A DNA stretch of 64,000 nucleotides, from positions 62,001 to 126,000 of the forward strand of contig NZ_NISY01000002.1 in assembly GCF_007595705.1 (NCBI RefSeq). Reading direction: 5' to 3'. Positions 38,299-48,860 of the stretch are shown here, in pieces (the stretch's first letter is position 1; the number at the start of each line of letters is the position of its first letter). The translations under genes and the position numbers were made by a program. Under the pieces are notes generated by a model. The model ran no database searches. It saw nothing but the letters and a program-made list of their open reading frames with translations, and was not told the DNA's origin. The stretch is from Streptomyces sp. SAJ15 (GTDB lineage: Bacteria > Actinomycetota > Actinomycetes > Streptomycetales > Streptomycetaceae).

Positions 38299-38387
38299 CC
38301 GTACGGGTGTCGCCCGAGGTACGGGCTGGGTCGCCGTACGGGTGTCGTCCGCCCCACGGGTGTGGCCCGACGTACGGGAGTGGTCCG
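38299..38387. repeat. Five 17-18 bp tandem units
   Basis: Units at 38299, 38317, 38334, 38352 and 38370 resemble CCGTACGGGTGTCGTCCG. They fill the 230-base gap between the kinase start and the stop of the Apd1-like gene. Similar but longer variation continues at 38230-38298 (GTGGTGCCGCRCCGCCC twice). Confidence 0.75.
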
Positions 38388-38419
38388 CCGCGCGGCTTCC
38401 GGCTGTGCGGCGTCGTTCG

Positions 38420-39346
38420 TCAGCGGGTGGCGGCCACGGCGGCCCGGATGCCGATCACGTCGATGCGGGCGGGGGAGCCGAGGGCCGTGCCGCAGCTCTG
38501 CGGGCGCGGCGGGGCGGCGGCGACCTGCGCGAGGGAGACATCCCAGCGGCGACCGTCGGTGTGGGCGACCGTGACCGTCCAGGCGGGGGCGGCGCCCTCC
38601 GTACGCAGCACCGTGAGCGCCCCCGCGCGGGTCTCCCCGGTCAGCTCGCGGACCGCCAGATCGGCCGCCTGGCCCGGGCGCTCCCAGGTGGAGCGGCCGC
38701 GGGAGCCGGCGGTGACGACATGGCCGGCGCGCACGGCCTCGATGACCTTTGTGACGCTCTGGGCAGTGGCCCGCCCGTACGCGTAGCCGTATGGAAGCAC
38801 CACGAGGGTGGGGGAGAAGCGGTGCCCTCCTATGTGGGTGATCTCCCAGGTGCCCTCGGCGCCGGAGGCCGCCAGCTCGGCGGCGAGCGGGCGGCCGAGC
38901 AGCGCGCAGCAGCGATCCCGCTTGCCGTTGGTGCACACCAGCACCAGCGGATCGCCGGTGTACGCCGACCACTCGTCCCGCAGGCCGGCCTCATCGCCGG
39001 CGCCGAGCGCCGCGAAGTCCAGCTCCAGCAGCCGGGCGGGGTCGGTGAGCGCCGTGGTGCGGACCCAGGAGGCGCCGGGTCCGGTGTGGGCGACGAAGAC
39101 GCGGTGCCGCGCGGGGAGGTGGCAGTCGGCGTGCCGGCCGGGGCGACGGATGAGCGCGACCCGTACCCCGGTGCCCTCGGTGACGCGCTCCAGGGCGCGG
39201 CCCAGTCTCGGGCCGAGGCGGCTGGCGGTCAGGGCCTCGGCACCCCAGGGGCCGGGCTGTTCCACCAGCAGCCAGGTGGGAGCGGTCGCCGCCGTTCCGG
39301 CGAGCGGCTCGGACAGATCGCGGGAGGCGGTCGCGCACGTGCTCAC
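38420..39346 (-). CDS. Apd1-like (sucrase/ferredoxin family) thioredoxin-fold [2Fe-2S] protein, iron-regulated
   Basis: 308 residues from a GTG at 39346. The C-terminal part of the thioredoxin-like fold carries C138 and C146 or C147 (CTNGKRDRCCA) and H171 plus H175 (HIGGH), the two-Cys two-His pattern that binds the [2Fe-2S] cluster in Apd1-type proteins. Relatives reduce ferric hydroxamate siderophores, releasing iron in the cytoplasm. An iron box lies directly upstream and overlaps a TAGGCT -10 element 7 bases before the GTG, so the mRNA is probably leaderless and derepressed when iron is scarce. This pairs functionally with the siderophore synthetase at the start of the window. The old name sucrase is misleading. 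Confidence 0.88.
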   Translation of the reverse strand: MSTCATASRDLSEPLAGTAATAPTWLLVEQPGPWGAEALTASRLGPRLGRALERVTEGTGVRVALIRRPGRHADCHLPARHRVFVAHTGPGASWVRTTALTDPARLLELDFAALGAGDEAGLRDEWSAYTGDPLVLVCTNGKRDRCCALLGRPLAAELAASGAEGTWEITHIGGHRFSPTLVVLPYGYAYGRATAQSVTKVIEAVRAGHVVTAGSRGRSTWERPGQAADLAVRELTGETRAGALTVLRTEGAAPAWTVTVAHTDGRRWDVSLAQVAAAPPRPQSCGTALGSPARIDVIGIRAAVAATR

Positions 39347-39365
39347 GAAGGTAAGCCTAACCTCA
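39347..39365 (-). promoter_or_regulatory. Iron box (IdeR/DmdR-type) on the Apd1-like promoter
   Basis: GAAGGTAAGCCTAACCTCA matches the consensus TTAGGTTAGGCTAACCTAA at 14 of 19 positions. On the minus strand TAGGCT (39359-39354) can serve as the -10, so bound repressor would cover the promoter. Beyond it, 39366-39745 has no gene; near 39635-39690 are 12-bp repeats of ACCGGCCGCGAA. Confidence 0.8.
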
Positions 39366-39634
39366 TTTCGCGCCGGAGATCACCCGCTCCGCCCTCAACG
39401 GCTCCCTTCGTCGTGTCGAGTTGACGTGATTTCGTCGCCTGTGAACACCCCTGCCCTGTGCGCCCTTGACCTCGTGCGGTCACCACGCGCGGCCGGGGCG
39501 GCGGGGCGCCGTGGGCGCAACCGACCACCCACCACCGGCTCACCGTCCCCGGTGGATGCCGGTCCCCGCCACGCCCGACGCGGCCCGGCCGCACCCTCCG
39601 GCCGCACCGCCCCGCTGAGAGCCTCTACGGGGAG

Positions 39635-39690
39635 ACCGGCCGCGAAACCGGCCGCGAAACCGCTGCGACGCCGGCCGCGACACCGGCCGG
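39635..39690. repeat. Short 12-bp tandem repeats downstream of parC
   Basis: ACCGGCCGCGAA occurs at 39635 and 39647, followed by degenerate copies (ACCGCTGCGACG, CCGGCCGCGAC, ACCGGCCGG). Also, GGTCCTTACACCGG occurs twice at the parC end (near 39716 and 39741). Confidence 0.5.
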
Positions 39691-39745
39691 CCCGCGCCGG
39701 CCGGGTCGCTCACCCGGGTCCTTACACCGGCCTCGCCGGCGGTCC

Positions 39746-42199
<2,454 letters not shown>

Positions 42200-42311
42200 C
42201 GCGGCTGCGGCTCCTTCAACTGCCGAGAAGGGATCTGACGCGGACCATTGTGGCCCGACCCACTGACAACGCCGACCGCGACCCATCGCCGGGCCCCCGG
42301 AGGCCCGGCTC

Positions 42312-42492
42312 CGAGCCCGTCCCGCGCCCCGAAACGAGCCCGGTGCGGGGCCCGGAGTGGGTCCCGGAACGAACCCGGCCAGCGCCCCGAAACGAGCCCG
42401 ACCGGCGCCCTGGCACGAGCCCGTCCCGCGCCCCGAAACGAGCCCGGTGCGGGGCCCGGAGTGGGTCCCGGAACGAACCCGGTCAGCGCCCC
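42312..42492. repeat. 77-bp direct repeat upstream of parC
   Basis: Copies at 42312-42388 and 42416-42492 differ at one base. Both begin CGAGCCCGTCCCGCGCCCCG and end CAGCGCCCC. The motif GCCCCGAAACGAGCCCG occurs three times within the region. The copies are separated by 27 bases and lie between parC and the divergent M16 peptidase gene, so they may affect the promoters of both. Confidence 0.88.
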
Positions 42493-42707
42493 ATCCCGGC
42501 CCAAGCGCTGGCGCGCGGCGGCCCCGGCGTCGCCGCGCGCCCCATCCCGGCCGCCTCACCCGGCCGGCGGCCGGGTCGTCTCGTCAGCCACCGGCGTCCG
42601 GGAACTTCGCCAGATGTCCGCGCGCTTGCATACAGTGACTGAACCGCTCATCGTGCGGCACCGCGCCGGTTCCGTACACGCTTGATCACGCGATCGAAGG
42701 GACGTAC

Positions 42708-44138
42708 ATGCCCATGGGTCACACGGCCACGCAACAGGCCGGCTCCGGCGGCCTGACAGCGACCGAGCACCGCCTGGCCAACGGCCTACGGGTGGTGCTC
42801 TCCGAGGACCATCTGACCCCGGTCGCCGCCGTCTGCCTCTGGTACGACGTCGGCTCGCGCCACGAAGTCAAGGGGCGTACCGGCCTGGCTCACCTCTTCG
42901 AGCACCTGATGTTCCAGGGCTCGGCCCAGGTGTCCGGGAACGGCCACTTCGAGCTGGTGCAGGGCGCAGGCGGTTCGCTGAACGGGACCACCAGCTTCGA
43001 ACGCACCAACTACTTCGAGACGATGCCCGCCCACCAGGTGGAGCTGGCGCTGTGGCTGGAGGCCGACCGCATGGGGTCGCTCCTCACCGCGCTGGACGAG
43101 GAGAGCCTGGAGAACCAGCGGGACGTCGTCAAGAACGAGCGCCGGCAGCGCTACGACAACGTGCCCTACGGCACGGCCTTCGAGCGCCTCGTCGCCATGG
43201 CCTACCCCGAGGGCCACCCCTACCACCACACGCCCATCGGCTCGATGGCCGACCTGGACGCGGCCTCGCTGGAGGACGCGCGGGAGTTCTTCCGCACCTA
43301 CTACGCGCCCAACAACGCGGTGCTGGCCGTCGTCGGCGACATCGACCCCCAGCAGACGCTGGCCTGGGTCGAGAAGTACTTCGGCTCCATCCCCTCCCAC
43401 GAGGGGAAGCGCCCCCCGCGCGACGGCTCGCTCCCGGACGTCATCGGCGAGCAGCTGCGCGAGGAGGTCCACGAGGAGGTTCCCGCCCGCGCCCTCATGG
43501 CCGCCTACCGGCTGCCACACGACGGCACCCGCGAGGCCGACGCCGCCGATCTGGCGCTGACCGTGCTCGGCGGCGGCGAGTCCTCCCGGCTGCACAACCG
43601 GCTGGTGCGCCGCGACCGCACCGCCGTGGCCGCCGGGTTCGGCCTGCTGCGGCTCTCCGGCGCGCCCTCGCTGGGCTGGCTGGACGTGAAGACCTCCGGC
43701 GGCGTGGAGGTGCCCGACATCGAGGCCGCGGTCGACGAGGAGTTGGCCCGCTTCGCCGCGGAGGGACCGACCCCGCAGGAGATGGAGCGCGCCCAGGCCC
43801 AGCTGGAGCGGGAGTGGCTGGACCGGCTGGCGACCGTCGGCGGGCGCGCCGACGAACTGTGCCGGTTCGCCGTCCTGTTCGGCGACCCGCAGCTGGCGCT
43901 CACCGCCGTCAACCGCGCCCTGGACGTCACCGCCGATGAGGTGCGCGCGGTGGCCGCCGCGCGACTGCGCCCCGACAACCGCGCGGTCCTCGTCTACGAG
44001 CCCGTCCAGCCGGCCGAGCAGGCCGAGGCCGCCGACGGGGCCGACACCGAGGAGAGCGCGGCCGACGCCGCGGACGCCGCCGAGAACGCCGCCGGCAAGC
44101 AGGCCGGCACCACGGAAGAAGGGGAGTCGGCGCAGTGA
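42708..44138 (+). CDS. M16-family zinc peptidase, catalytic subunit
   Basis: 476 residues. The inverted zinc motif HLFEH gives ligands H62 and H66 with catalytic E65, and the third ligand is E144 (VVKNERRQR). It carries the active half of a two-gene M16B peptidase like those related to mitochondrial processing peptidase. The C-terminal ~35 residues are Ala/Glu/Asp-rich (ADGADTEESAADAADAAENAAG). Its last codons overlap the start of the second subunit by 4 bases (GTGA), ensuring equal synthesis. Substrate unknown; no signal peptide, so it is cytoplasmic. Confidence 0.92.
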   Translation: MPMGHTATQQAGSGGLTATEHRLANGLRVVLSEDHLTPVAAVCLWYDVGSRHEVKGRTGLAHLFEHLMFQGSAQVSGNGHFELVQGAGGSLNGTTSFERTNYFETMPAHQVELALWLEADRMGSLLTALDEESLENQRDVVKNERRQRYDNVPYGTAFERLVAMAYPEGHPYHHTPIGSMADLDAASLEDAREFFRTYYAPNNAVLAVVGDIDPQQTLAWVEKYFGSIPSHEGKRPPRDGSLPDVIGEQLREEVHEEVPARALMAAYRLPHDGTREADAADLALTVLGGGESSRLHNRLVRRDRTAVAAGFGLLRLSGAPSLGWLDVKTSGGVEVPDIEAAVDEELARFAAEGPTPQEMERAQAQLEREWLDRLATVGGRADELCRFAVLFGDPQLALTAVNRALDVTADEVRAVAAARLRPDNRAVLVYEPVQPAEQAEAADGADTEESAADAADAAENAAGKQAGTTEEGESAQ

Positions 44139-45535
44139 GCGACACCGCCGCCACCATGACGTTCCACCCGCAGCCGAAGCCGGGCCTGGCCAAGCCGTGG
44201 GCGTTCCCCGCGCCCGAGCGCACCACGCTGCCCAACGGCCTGACCGTGCTGCGCTGCCACCGCCCCGGCCAGAAGGTCGTCGCGGTGGAGATCAGCCTCG
44301 ACGCGCCGCTGGACGCCGAGCCGGCCGGCCTGGACGGAGTCGCCACCATCATGGCGCGCGCCCTGTCCGAGGGCACCGACAAGCACGACGCGGAGGAGTT
44401 CGCGGCCGAGCTGGAGCGCTGCGGCGCCACCCTGGACGCGCACGCCGACCACCCCGGCGTCCGGGTCTCGCTGGAGGTCCCGGCCTCCCGGCTGCACAAG
44501 GCGCTGAGCCTGCTGGCCGACGCGCTGCGCGCCCCCGCCTTCCCCGACGGCGAGGTGGAGCGGCTGGTCCAGAACCGACTGGACGAGATCCCGCACGAGC
44601 TGGCCAACCCGGCCCGGCGCGCCTCGATGGCGCTGTCCAAGGAGCTGTTCCCTGCCGACGTCCGGATGTCCCGGCCCCGCCAGGGCACCGAGGAGACCGT
44701 CGCGCGCATCGACGCCGCCTCCGTGCGCGCCTTCTACGAGGCGCACGTGCGGCCGGCCAGCGCCACCGCCGTGGTGGTCGGCGACTTCACCGGCCTCGAC
44801 CTCGACCAGGCGCTCGCCGACACCCTCGGCTCCTGGACCGGCGGTCCGGCCCGGAAGCGCTCCTACCCGGCGATCACGGCCGACGACACCGGCCGTGTGG
44901 TGATCGTCGACCGGCCCGGCGCGGTGCAGACCCAGCTGCTCATCGGGCGGGTCGGCGCCGACCGGCACGACCGGGTGTGGCCCGCTCAGGTGCTCGGCAC
45001 CTACTGCCTGGGCGGCACCCTCACCTCCCGCCTCGACCGGGTGCTGCGCGAGGAGAAGGGCTACACCTACGGCGTGCGCGCCTTCGGGCAGGTGCTGCGC
45101 TCGGTCGACCCCGCCACCGCGGGCGTCTCCGGCATCGCGATGCTCGCCATCAGCGGCTCGGTGGCCACCGAGGTGACCGGGCCCGCGCTGGAGGACGCCT
45201 GGAAGGTGCTGCGGACGCTGGCCGAGGAGGGGCTGACGGACGAGGAGCGCGAGGCGGCCGTACAGAACCTCGTGGGCGTGGCGCCGCTGCGCTTCGAGAC
45301 GGCGGCGGCCGTCGCCAACACCCTGGCCGACCAGGTGGAGCAGCAGCTCCCCGACGACTTCCAGGGGACGCTCTACGCCCGGCTGGCGGAGACCGGCACG
45401 GTCGAGGCGACCGCGGCCGTGGTGAGCGCCTTCCCGGAGGACCGGCTCGTCACGGTGCTCGTCGGTGACGCCTCGGTCATCGAGGAGCCGGTGCGGGCCC
45501 TCGGCATCGGCGAGGTGCGGGTCGTGTCCGGTTGA
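44135..45535 (+). CDS. M16-family peptidase homologue, non-catalytic (R/Y-pair) subunit
   Basis: 466 residues from the GTG at 44135. The position of the zinc motif reads GVATIMARALSEGT, so the HxxEH residues are gone. It has instead the conserved R/Y segment LTSRLDRVLREEKGYTYG (about residues 299-313) that holds the substrate in M16 partner subunits. The pair thus forms a heterodimer, one chain with zinc and the other with the substrate clamp. Ends before a strong terminator, so the operon is two genes. Confidence 0.92.
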   Translation: MSDTAATMTFHPQPKPGLAKPWAFPAPERTTLPNGLTVLRCHRPGQKVVAVEISLDAPLDAEPAGLDGVATIMARALSEGTDKHDAEEFAAELERCGATLDAHADHPGVRVSLEVPASRLHKALSLLADALRAPAFPDGEVERLVQNRLDEIPHELANPARRASMALSKELFPADVRMSRPRQGTEETVARIDAASVRAFYEAHVRPASATAVVVGDFTGLDLDQALADTLGSWTGGPARKRSYPAITADDTGRVVIVDRPGAVQTQLLIGRVGADRHDRVWPAQVLGTYCLGGTLTSRLDRVLREEKGYTYGVRAFGQVLRSVDPATAGVSGIAMLAISGSVATEVTGPALEDAWKVLRTLAEEGLTDEEREAAVQNLVGVAPLRFETAAAVANTLADQVEQQLPDDFQGTLYARLAETGTVEATAAVVSAFPEDRLVTVLVGDASVIEEPVRALGIGEVRVVSG

Positions 45536-45631
45536 CGCGATGCGCTGACACGATCGGCTGAGGCGATCCGCCGGCGCGATGCGCCGACGCGGCGCGCGCT
45601 CGCGATCGGCTGACGCGATGTGAGGTCCGAT

Positions 45632-45669
45632 GAGGGGCCCTGACGTCCGACGGGACGTCAGGGCCCCTC
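45632..45669 (+). terminator. Strong intrinsic terminator of the M16 operon
   Basis: Perfect 17-bp stem GAGGGGCCCTGACGTCC / GGACGTCAGGGCCCCTC, loop GACG, followed by TTTCG. The 95 bases before it contain short repeats of GCTGACRCGATCGGC. Confidence 0.9.
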
Positions 45670-45798
45670 TTTCGCTGCCCGCGCCCGCCCGCGCCGACCC
45701 GGGTTCCAGATCACGGCTTGGCATCCGTCAAATGTCCGTTTTATTGGAGAGATTGCCTGTCTGTGTGTGTGGCGAGCGCAACAAAAACGCTGATCTGT

Positions 45799-45828
45799 TT
45801 GGTGAACGAAAGAACTCGCCTTTAGCGT
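45799..45828 (+). promoter_or_regulatory. Possible promoter of the riboswitch-controlled M23 gene
   Basis: TTGGTG (45799-45804) and TAGCGT (45823-45828) are separated by 18 bases and lie about 50 bases before the aptamer. HrdB-type consensus match is moderate. Confidence 0.4.
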
Positions 45829-45876
45829 CGATGCGGTTGCTCGTCATGCGTGAGCCGCACCCGCGGCAGCGGGCGA

Positions 45877-46012
45877 CCATCGCCGAGTCCCGTGGCGCGA
45901 GCCAGGGGAGCCGGGGACCCATATCCCCCTGGGGTGAATCGGGCGCCTTTCCGGAGGTGCTCGTAGGAGACCTTCCTGCTCCGAACCCGTCAGCTAACCC
46001 GGTAGGCGAAGG
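45877..46012 (+). ncRNA. ydaO/yuaA-type c-di-AMP riboswitch
   Basis: The conserved blocks of this class are present in order: GCCGAGTCC, GGGGTGAATCGG, CCGGAGG, CTCGTAGGAGACC, CCGAACCCGTCAGCTAACCC and GGTAGGCGAAGG. The ends CCATCGCC (45877-45884) and GGCGAAGG (46005-46012) form the closing helix with one mismatch. It sits 22 bases before the M23 gene. In streptomycetes this aptamer controls cell-wall hydrolase genes such as rpfA, usually shutting them off when c-di-AMP is high. Confidence 0.93.
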
Positions 46013-46034
46013 AAGGAAAGGAGTACGCCACCCC

Positions 46035-46862
46035 ATGGCGTTCACCCGTGCCACCGGGAAGCACCGTCGTCCCCGCTCCGCCGCCCGTACGGGCGCGAAC
46101 ATCGCCGGGATAGCCACGATCGGTGGCGTCGTCGCCTCCGTCGCTTCCCCCGCGTTCGCCGCCTCGCCCTCCGGCGAGCCGGACCGCCTGGAGGACACCG
46201 GCCTGAACCAGGCGATCGTCGTCGGTGAGCACATGGCCGACCAGATCGACGCCCAGGCGCAGACCCAGGAGAACGTGGCCCAAGAGGCCGCCGCCAAGGC
46301 GCAGGCCGAGGAGGCCGCCCGCAAGCAGGCCGTCCGCGAGGCCGCCGAGTCGAAGCGCAAGGCCGAGGCCGCGGAGAAGGAGGCGAAGGCGCGGGCGAAG
46401 GCAGAGCGTGAGGCCAAGGAGCGCGCCGCCCGTGAGGCCGAGCGCAAGCGGCTGAACACCTTCGTGTCGCCGATCGAGGGCTCCTACGTCTCCACCTCCT
46501 ACCACGCCGGCGGCGGCATGTGGTCCTCCGGCAGCCACACCGGTGTGGACTTCCACGCGGCGTCCGGCACCTCGGTGCGCGCGGTCGGCTCCGGCACCGT
46601 CGTCGAGGCCGGATGGGGCGGGGCGTACGGCAACAACGTCGTCATCAAGATGAACGACGGCACCTACACCCAGTACGGCCACCTGTCCTCGCTCAGCGTC
46701 TCCGTCGGCCAGACGGTCACCCCGGGACAGCAGATCGGCCTCTCCGGCAGCACCGGCAACTCCAGCGGCCCGCACCTGCACTTCGAGGCCCGCACCACCG
46801 CGGAGTACGGCTCGGACATCGACCCGGTGAGCTACCTCCGCCACCACGGCGTCAACATCTGA
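46035..46862 (+). CDS. Secreted M23-family cell-wall endopeptidase
   Basis: 275 residues from the ATG at 46035 with GAAAGGAG before it; the upstream open frame reads through the riboswitch and is rejected. An export signal ends near residue 43 (VASVASPAFAASPSG). A long charged coiled-coil (about residues 70-138: Ala/Glu/Lys-rich) spaces the enzyme from the membrane or wall. The M23 lysostaphin-like domain has zinc ligands H168 and D172 (SHTGVDFH) and H247/H249 (GPHLHFEAR). It would cut peptidoglycan cross-links during growth or germination, controlled by c-di-AMP through the upstream riboswitch, thereby linking wall hydrolysis to osmotic and nucleotide signalling. Confidence 0.94.
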   Translation: MAFTRATGKHRRPRSAARTGANIAGIATIGGVVASVASPAFAASPSGEPDRLEDTGLNQAIVVGEHMADQIDAQAQTQENVAQEAAAKAQAEEAARKQAVREAAESKRKAEAAEKEAKARAKAEREAKERAAREAERKRLNTFVSPIEGSYVSTSYHAGGGMWSSGSHTGVDFHAASGTSVRAVGSGTVVEAGWGGAYGNNVVIKMNDGTYTQYGHLSSLSVSVGQTVTPGQQIGLSGSTGNSSGPHLHFEARTTAEYGSDIDPVSYLRHHGVNI

Positions 46863-46891
46863 CCCACCGCCGCACGGCGGACTTCCCCCGC

Positions 46892-46918
46892 AAGGCCCCG
46901 GCCCCCGGCCGGGGCCTT
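46892..46918 (+). terminator. Hairpin after the M23 gene
   Basis: AAGGCCCCGGCC / GGCCGGGGCCTT, 12-bp perfect stem with the loop CCC, 29 bases after the stop codon. Confidence 0.85.
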
Positions 46919-47057
46919 ACGCGTGCGCCCCGGGCCATGGCCAAAAAATAGCCATGAAATCACTCGGGCCGTCGGAAATTCCGGCCACGTGGAATAGAGT
47001 TTGTGGATCACACGTCAATCAGCTGCGTTTAGCGGGGATTACGGCGGAGGTTCGACC

Positions 47058-47075
47058 ATGCGGGACCGGAAGTGA
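47058..47075 (+). CDS. Five-codon upstream ORF coupled to the GntR gene
   Basis: ATG CGG GAC CGG AAG TGA follows GGAGG (47046-47050) by seven bases. Its stop overlaps the GTG start of the regulator (GTGA). The regulator itself has no good ribosome site, so ribosomes probably reach it by terminating on this short frame and restarting. No conserved peptide is claimed. Confidence 0.45.
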   Translation: MRDRK

Positions 47076-47866
47076 ACGGCGATTCGACTGTGTTCCAGGG
47101 TGGCCGTCGGATTTCGGCCCATGCGGTGTGTACGGCGATCCGCGACGACATCGTCTCCGGCGCCTTCGCGCCCGGCGCGCGGTTGACCGAGGAGCTGCTC
47201 GCCCGTCGCTACGGCGTCTCGCGGGTGCCGGTGCGGGAGGCCCTGCGCACCCTGGAGTCCGAGGGCTTCGTGACCAGCCGCCGGCACGCCGGGGCGTGTG
47301 TCGCGCAGCCGTCCCCGGAAGAGGTCGCCGACCTGCTCGACATCCGCGCCCTGATGGAGCCGCTCGGCGCCGCGCGCGCCGCCCAACGGCGCACCGAGGC
47401 GCATCTGAAGGTGTTGCGCGGGCTGGTGCGGCTCGGCCAGGAGCGGGCGCGCCGCGGCCAGCTCGCCGAGCTGCGCCCGCTCTGCGACTGGTTCCACGAG
47501 ACGCTGGCGCAGGCCTCCGGAAGCCCGAGCCTGGCCGGGCTGCTGGTGCAGCTGCGTCGGAAGATCGATTGGATGTACGCGGTGGAGCCGGTCGGCCCCG
47601 CCTCGCCCGCCGTCCCGGCCTCGCGCCCCGGCCCGCCGCGCGCGGAACCCGCGGTGGTGCGGGCCGTGGAGTCGTGGGAGGGGTACGGCGCGCTGGTGGA
47701 CGCCGTGGCCCGCGGCGACGCCGAGCGGGCCCGCTCGCTGGCCACGCTGCACGCGGAGCGCTCGCTCGCCGAGTACCGGCTCCGCCGCCCGTTCACGGCC
47801 GTGGCCCCGGCCGTCGCGGTGAGGGATTCGAAACACTCCCACAACACGGCGAGCGCTCGGAATTAA
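47072..47866 (+). CDS. GntR-family transcriptional regulator (FadR-like, FCD domain)
   Basis: 264 residues from GTG 47072 (an in-frame GTG at 47090 is an alternative). The winged helix is at about residues 15-75 (HAVCTAIRDDIVSGAFAPGARLTEELLARRYGVSRVPVREALRTLESEGFVTSRRHAG). The C-terminal helical domain (VADLLDIRALMEPLGAARAAQRR...FHETLAQASGSPSLAGLLVQLRRKIDWMY) is FCD-like. It stands alone; a small inverted repeat CGGAAATTCCG at 46973-46983 in its promoter could be an operator. The ligand is unknown. Confidence 0.9.
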   Translation: MNGDSTVFQGGRRISAHAVCTAIRDDIVSGAFAPGARLTEELLARRYGVSRVPVREALRTLESEGFVTSRRHAGACVAQPSPEEVADLLDIRALMEPLGAARAAQRRTEAHLKVLRGLVRLGQERARRGQLAELRPLCDWFHETLAQASGSPSLAGLLVQLRRKIDWMYAVEPVGPASPAVPASRPGPPRAEPAVVRAVESWEGYGALVDAVARGDAERARSLATLHAERSLAEYRLRRPFTAVAPAVAVRDSKHSHNTASARN

Positions 47867-47956
47867 CACGCGGGCCGTATACACATGGGGAATAAGAATG
47901 GCGATTTCCGTCGCGGGGATACCGTGGCTTCGCGACGCGATCGCCTGGAGTGAAAA

Positions 47957-47995
47957 CAAGGCCGCGTGCCCGGATTAGCCGGGCGCGCGGCCTTG
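47957..47995. terminator. Bidirectional hairpin between GntR and HPr genes
   Basis: CAAGGCCGCGTGCCCGG / CCGGGCGCGCGGCCTTG, 17-bp stem with one G-T wobble and the loop ATTAG; it serves the convergent regulator and ptsH genes. Confidence 0.8.
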
Positions 47996-48096
47996 TCATC
48001 GTGTGCGGTGGATTGACCGGAGGGGTTTCGGAGACGAATGGGGGGCGTGCTCCGTAAAGCCCGCCCCCGATCGCTCCGCACCACCGTGCCGGTGGC

Positions 48097-48378
48097 TCAG
48101 ACCGTCTCCGGGAGCTCCTCCAGGCCCTCGGCGACCAGCTTGGCCAGGCGGTCCAGCGCGACGTCCGCGTCGGCGGCCTCGGAGGCGAGCACGATCTCCT
48201 CGCCGCCCTGGGCGCCCAGGCCGAGCACGGCGAGCATCGAAGCGGCGTTGACCGGCTGACCGTCGCCCTTGGCGATGGTCACGGGGACCCCGGCGGCGGT
48301 CGCCGCACGGACGAAGATGGACGCGGGGCGGGCGTGCAGGCCCTCGGCCCAGCCGACGTTGACGCGGCGCTCAGCCAT
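48097..48378 (-). CDS. ptsH: HPr, phosphocarrier protein of the PTS
   Basis: 93 residues from the ATG at 48378 with AAGGG upstream; ten more in-frame residues upstream lack a ribosome site. H15 (GLHARPAS) is the phosphorylated residue that passes phosphate from enzyme I to EIIA proteins. The S46-type region reads NAASML, with a serine at 47, so control by an HPr kinase is not implied. Stands alone rather than with enzyme I genes, as is usual in streptomycetes. Confidence 0.95.
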   Translation of the reverse strand: MAERRVNVGWAEGLHARPASIFVRAATAAGVPVTIAKGDGQPVNAASMLAVLGLGAQGGEEIVLASEAADADVALDRLAKLVAEGLEELPETV

Positions 48379-48474
48379 GGTGAAACCCTTCGAGTCGTTT
48401 CCAGTCACTGAGGTTGTCTAGACCAGTGTCTCACGGTGTCGGGGATGGTCCGCCCCGGACGCCCGCCCGGCGCG

Positions 48475-48860
48475 CCCGACGCCTGACGCCCGCGTTGCGA
48501 CGCCTGACGCGCGGCGTCTCGGCCCGGTGCGTGGGGCTCGCCGCCCGCCGCCCGGCTTCCGGGCTCGGCGGTTGGGGCTCGCCGCTCGCCGCTCGTCGCC
48601 CGCCGCCCGCCGCCTGCCGCCCGCCGCCCGGCTTCCGGGCCCGGCGCCCGACGCCTGACGCCCGCGTTGCGACACCTGATGCCCGGCGTCTCGGCCCGGT
48701 GCCTGGGGCCCGACGTCCGGCGCCCGGCTCCGGGTCCGGCGGCTGGGCTCGCCGCCCGGCGCTTGGGGCTGGAAGCCCGCCGCCCAGGGCACTCCCGCCC
48801 GGCGCCCGGCGCCCGCTGTCTGACGCGCGCGTTGCGACACCTGGTGCCCGGCTATGGGCC
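48475..48860. repeat. Degenerate long tandem repeats between HPr and the GNAT/acyl-CoA synthetase gene
   Basis: A segment containing GACGCCTGACGCCCGCGTTG then ~35 related bases ending CGGCGTCTCGGCCCGGTGC occurs at 48478 and 48650 (172 bases apart), with a partial third copy around 48818. Between them are short CGCCGCCCG and GGCGCCCGGCGCCC runs. The whole 48409-48990 interval has no gene; the open frames on both strands are repeat-driven. Confidence 0.75.

Noticed and set aside
45630..46034. Extension of the M23 gene through the riboswitch
   Set aside because: Contains the aptamer and no signal peptide; the export signal follows the ATG at 46035.
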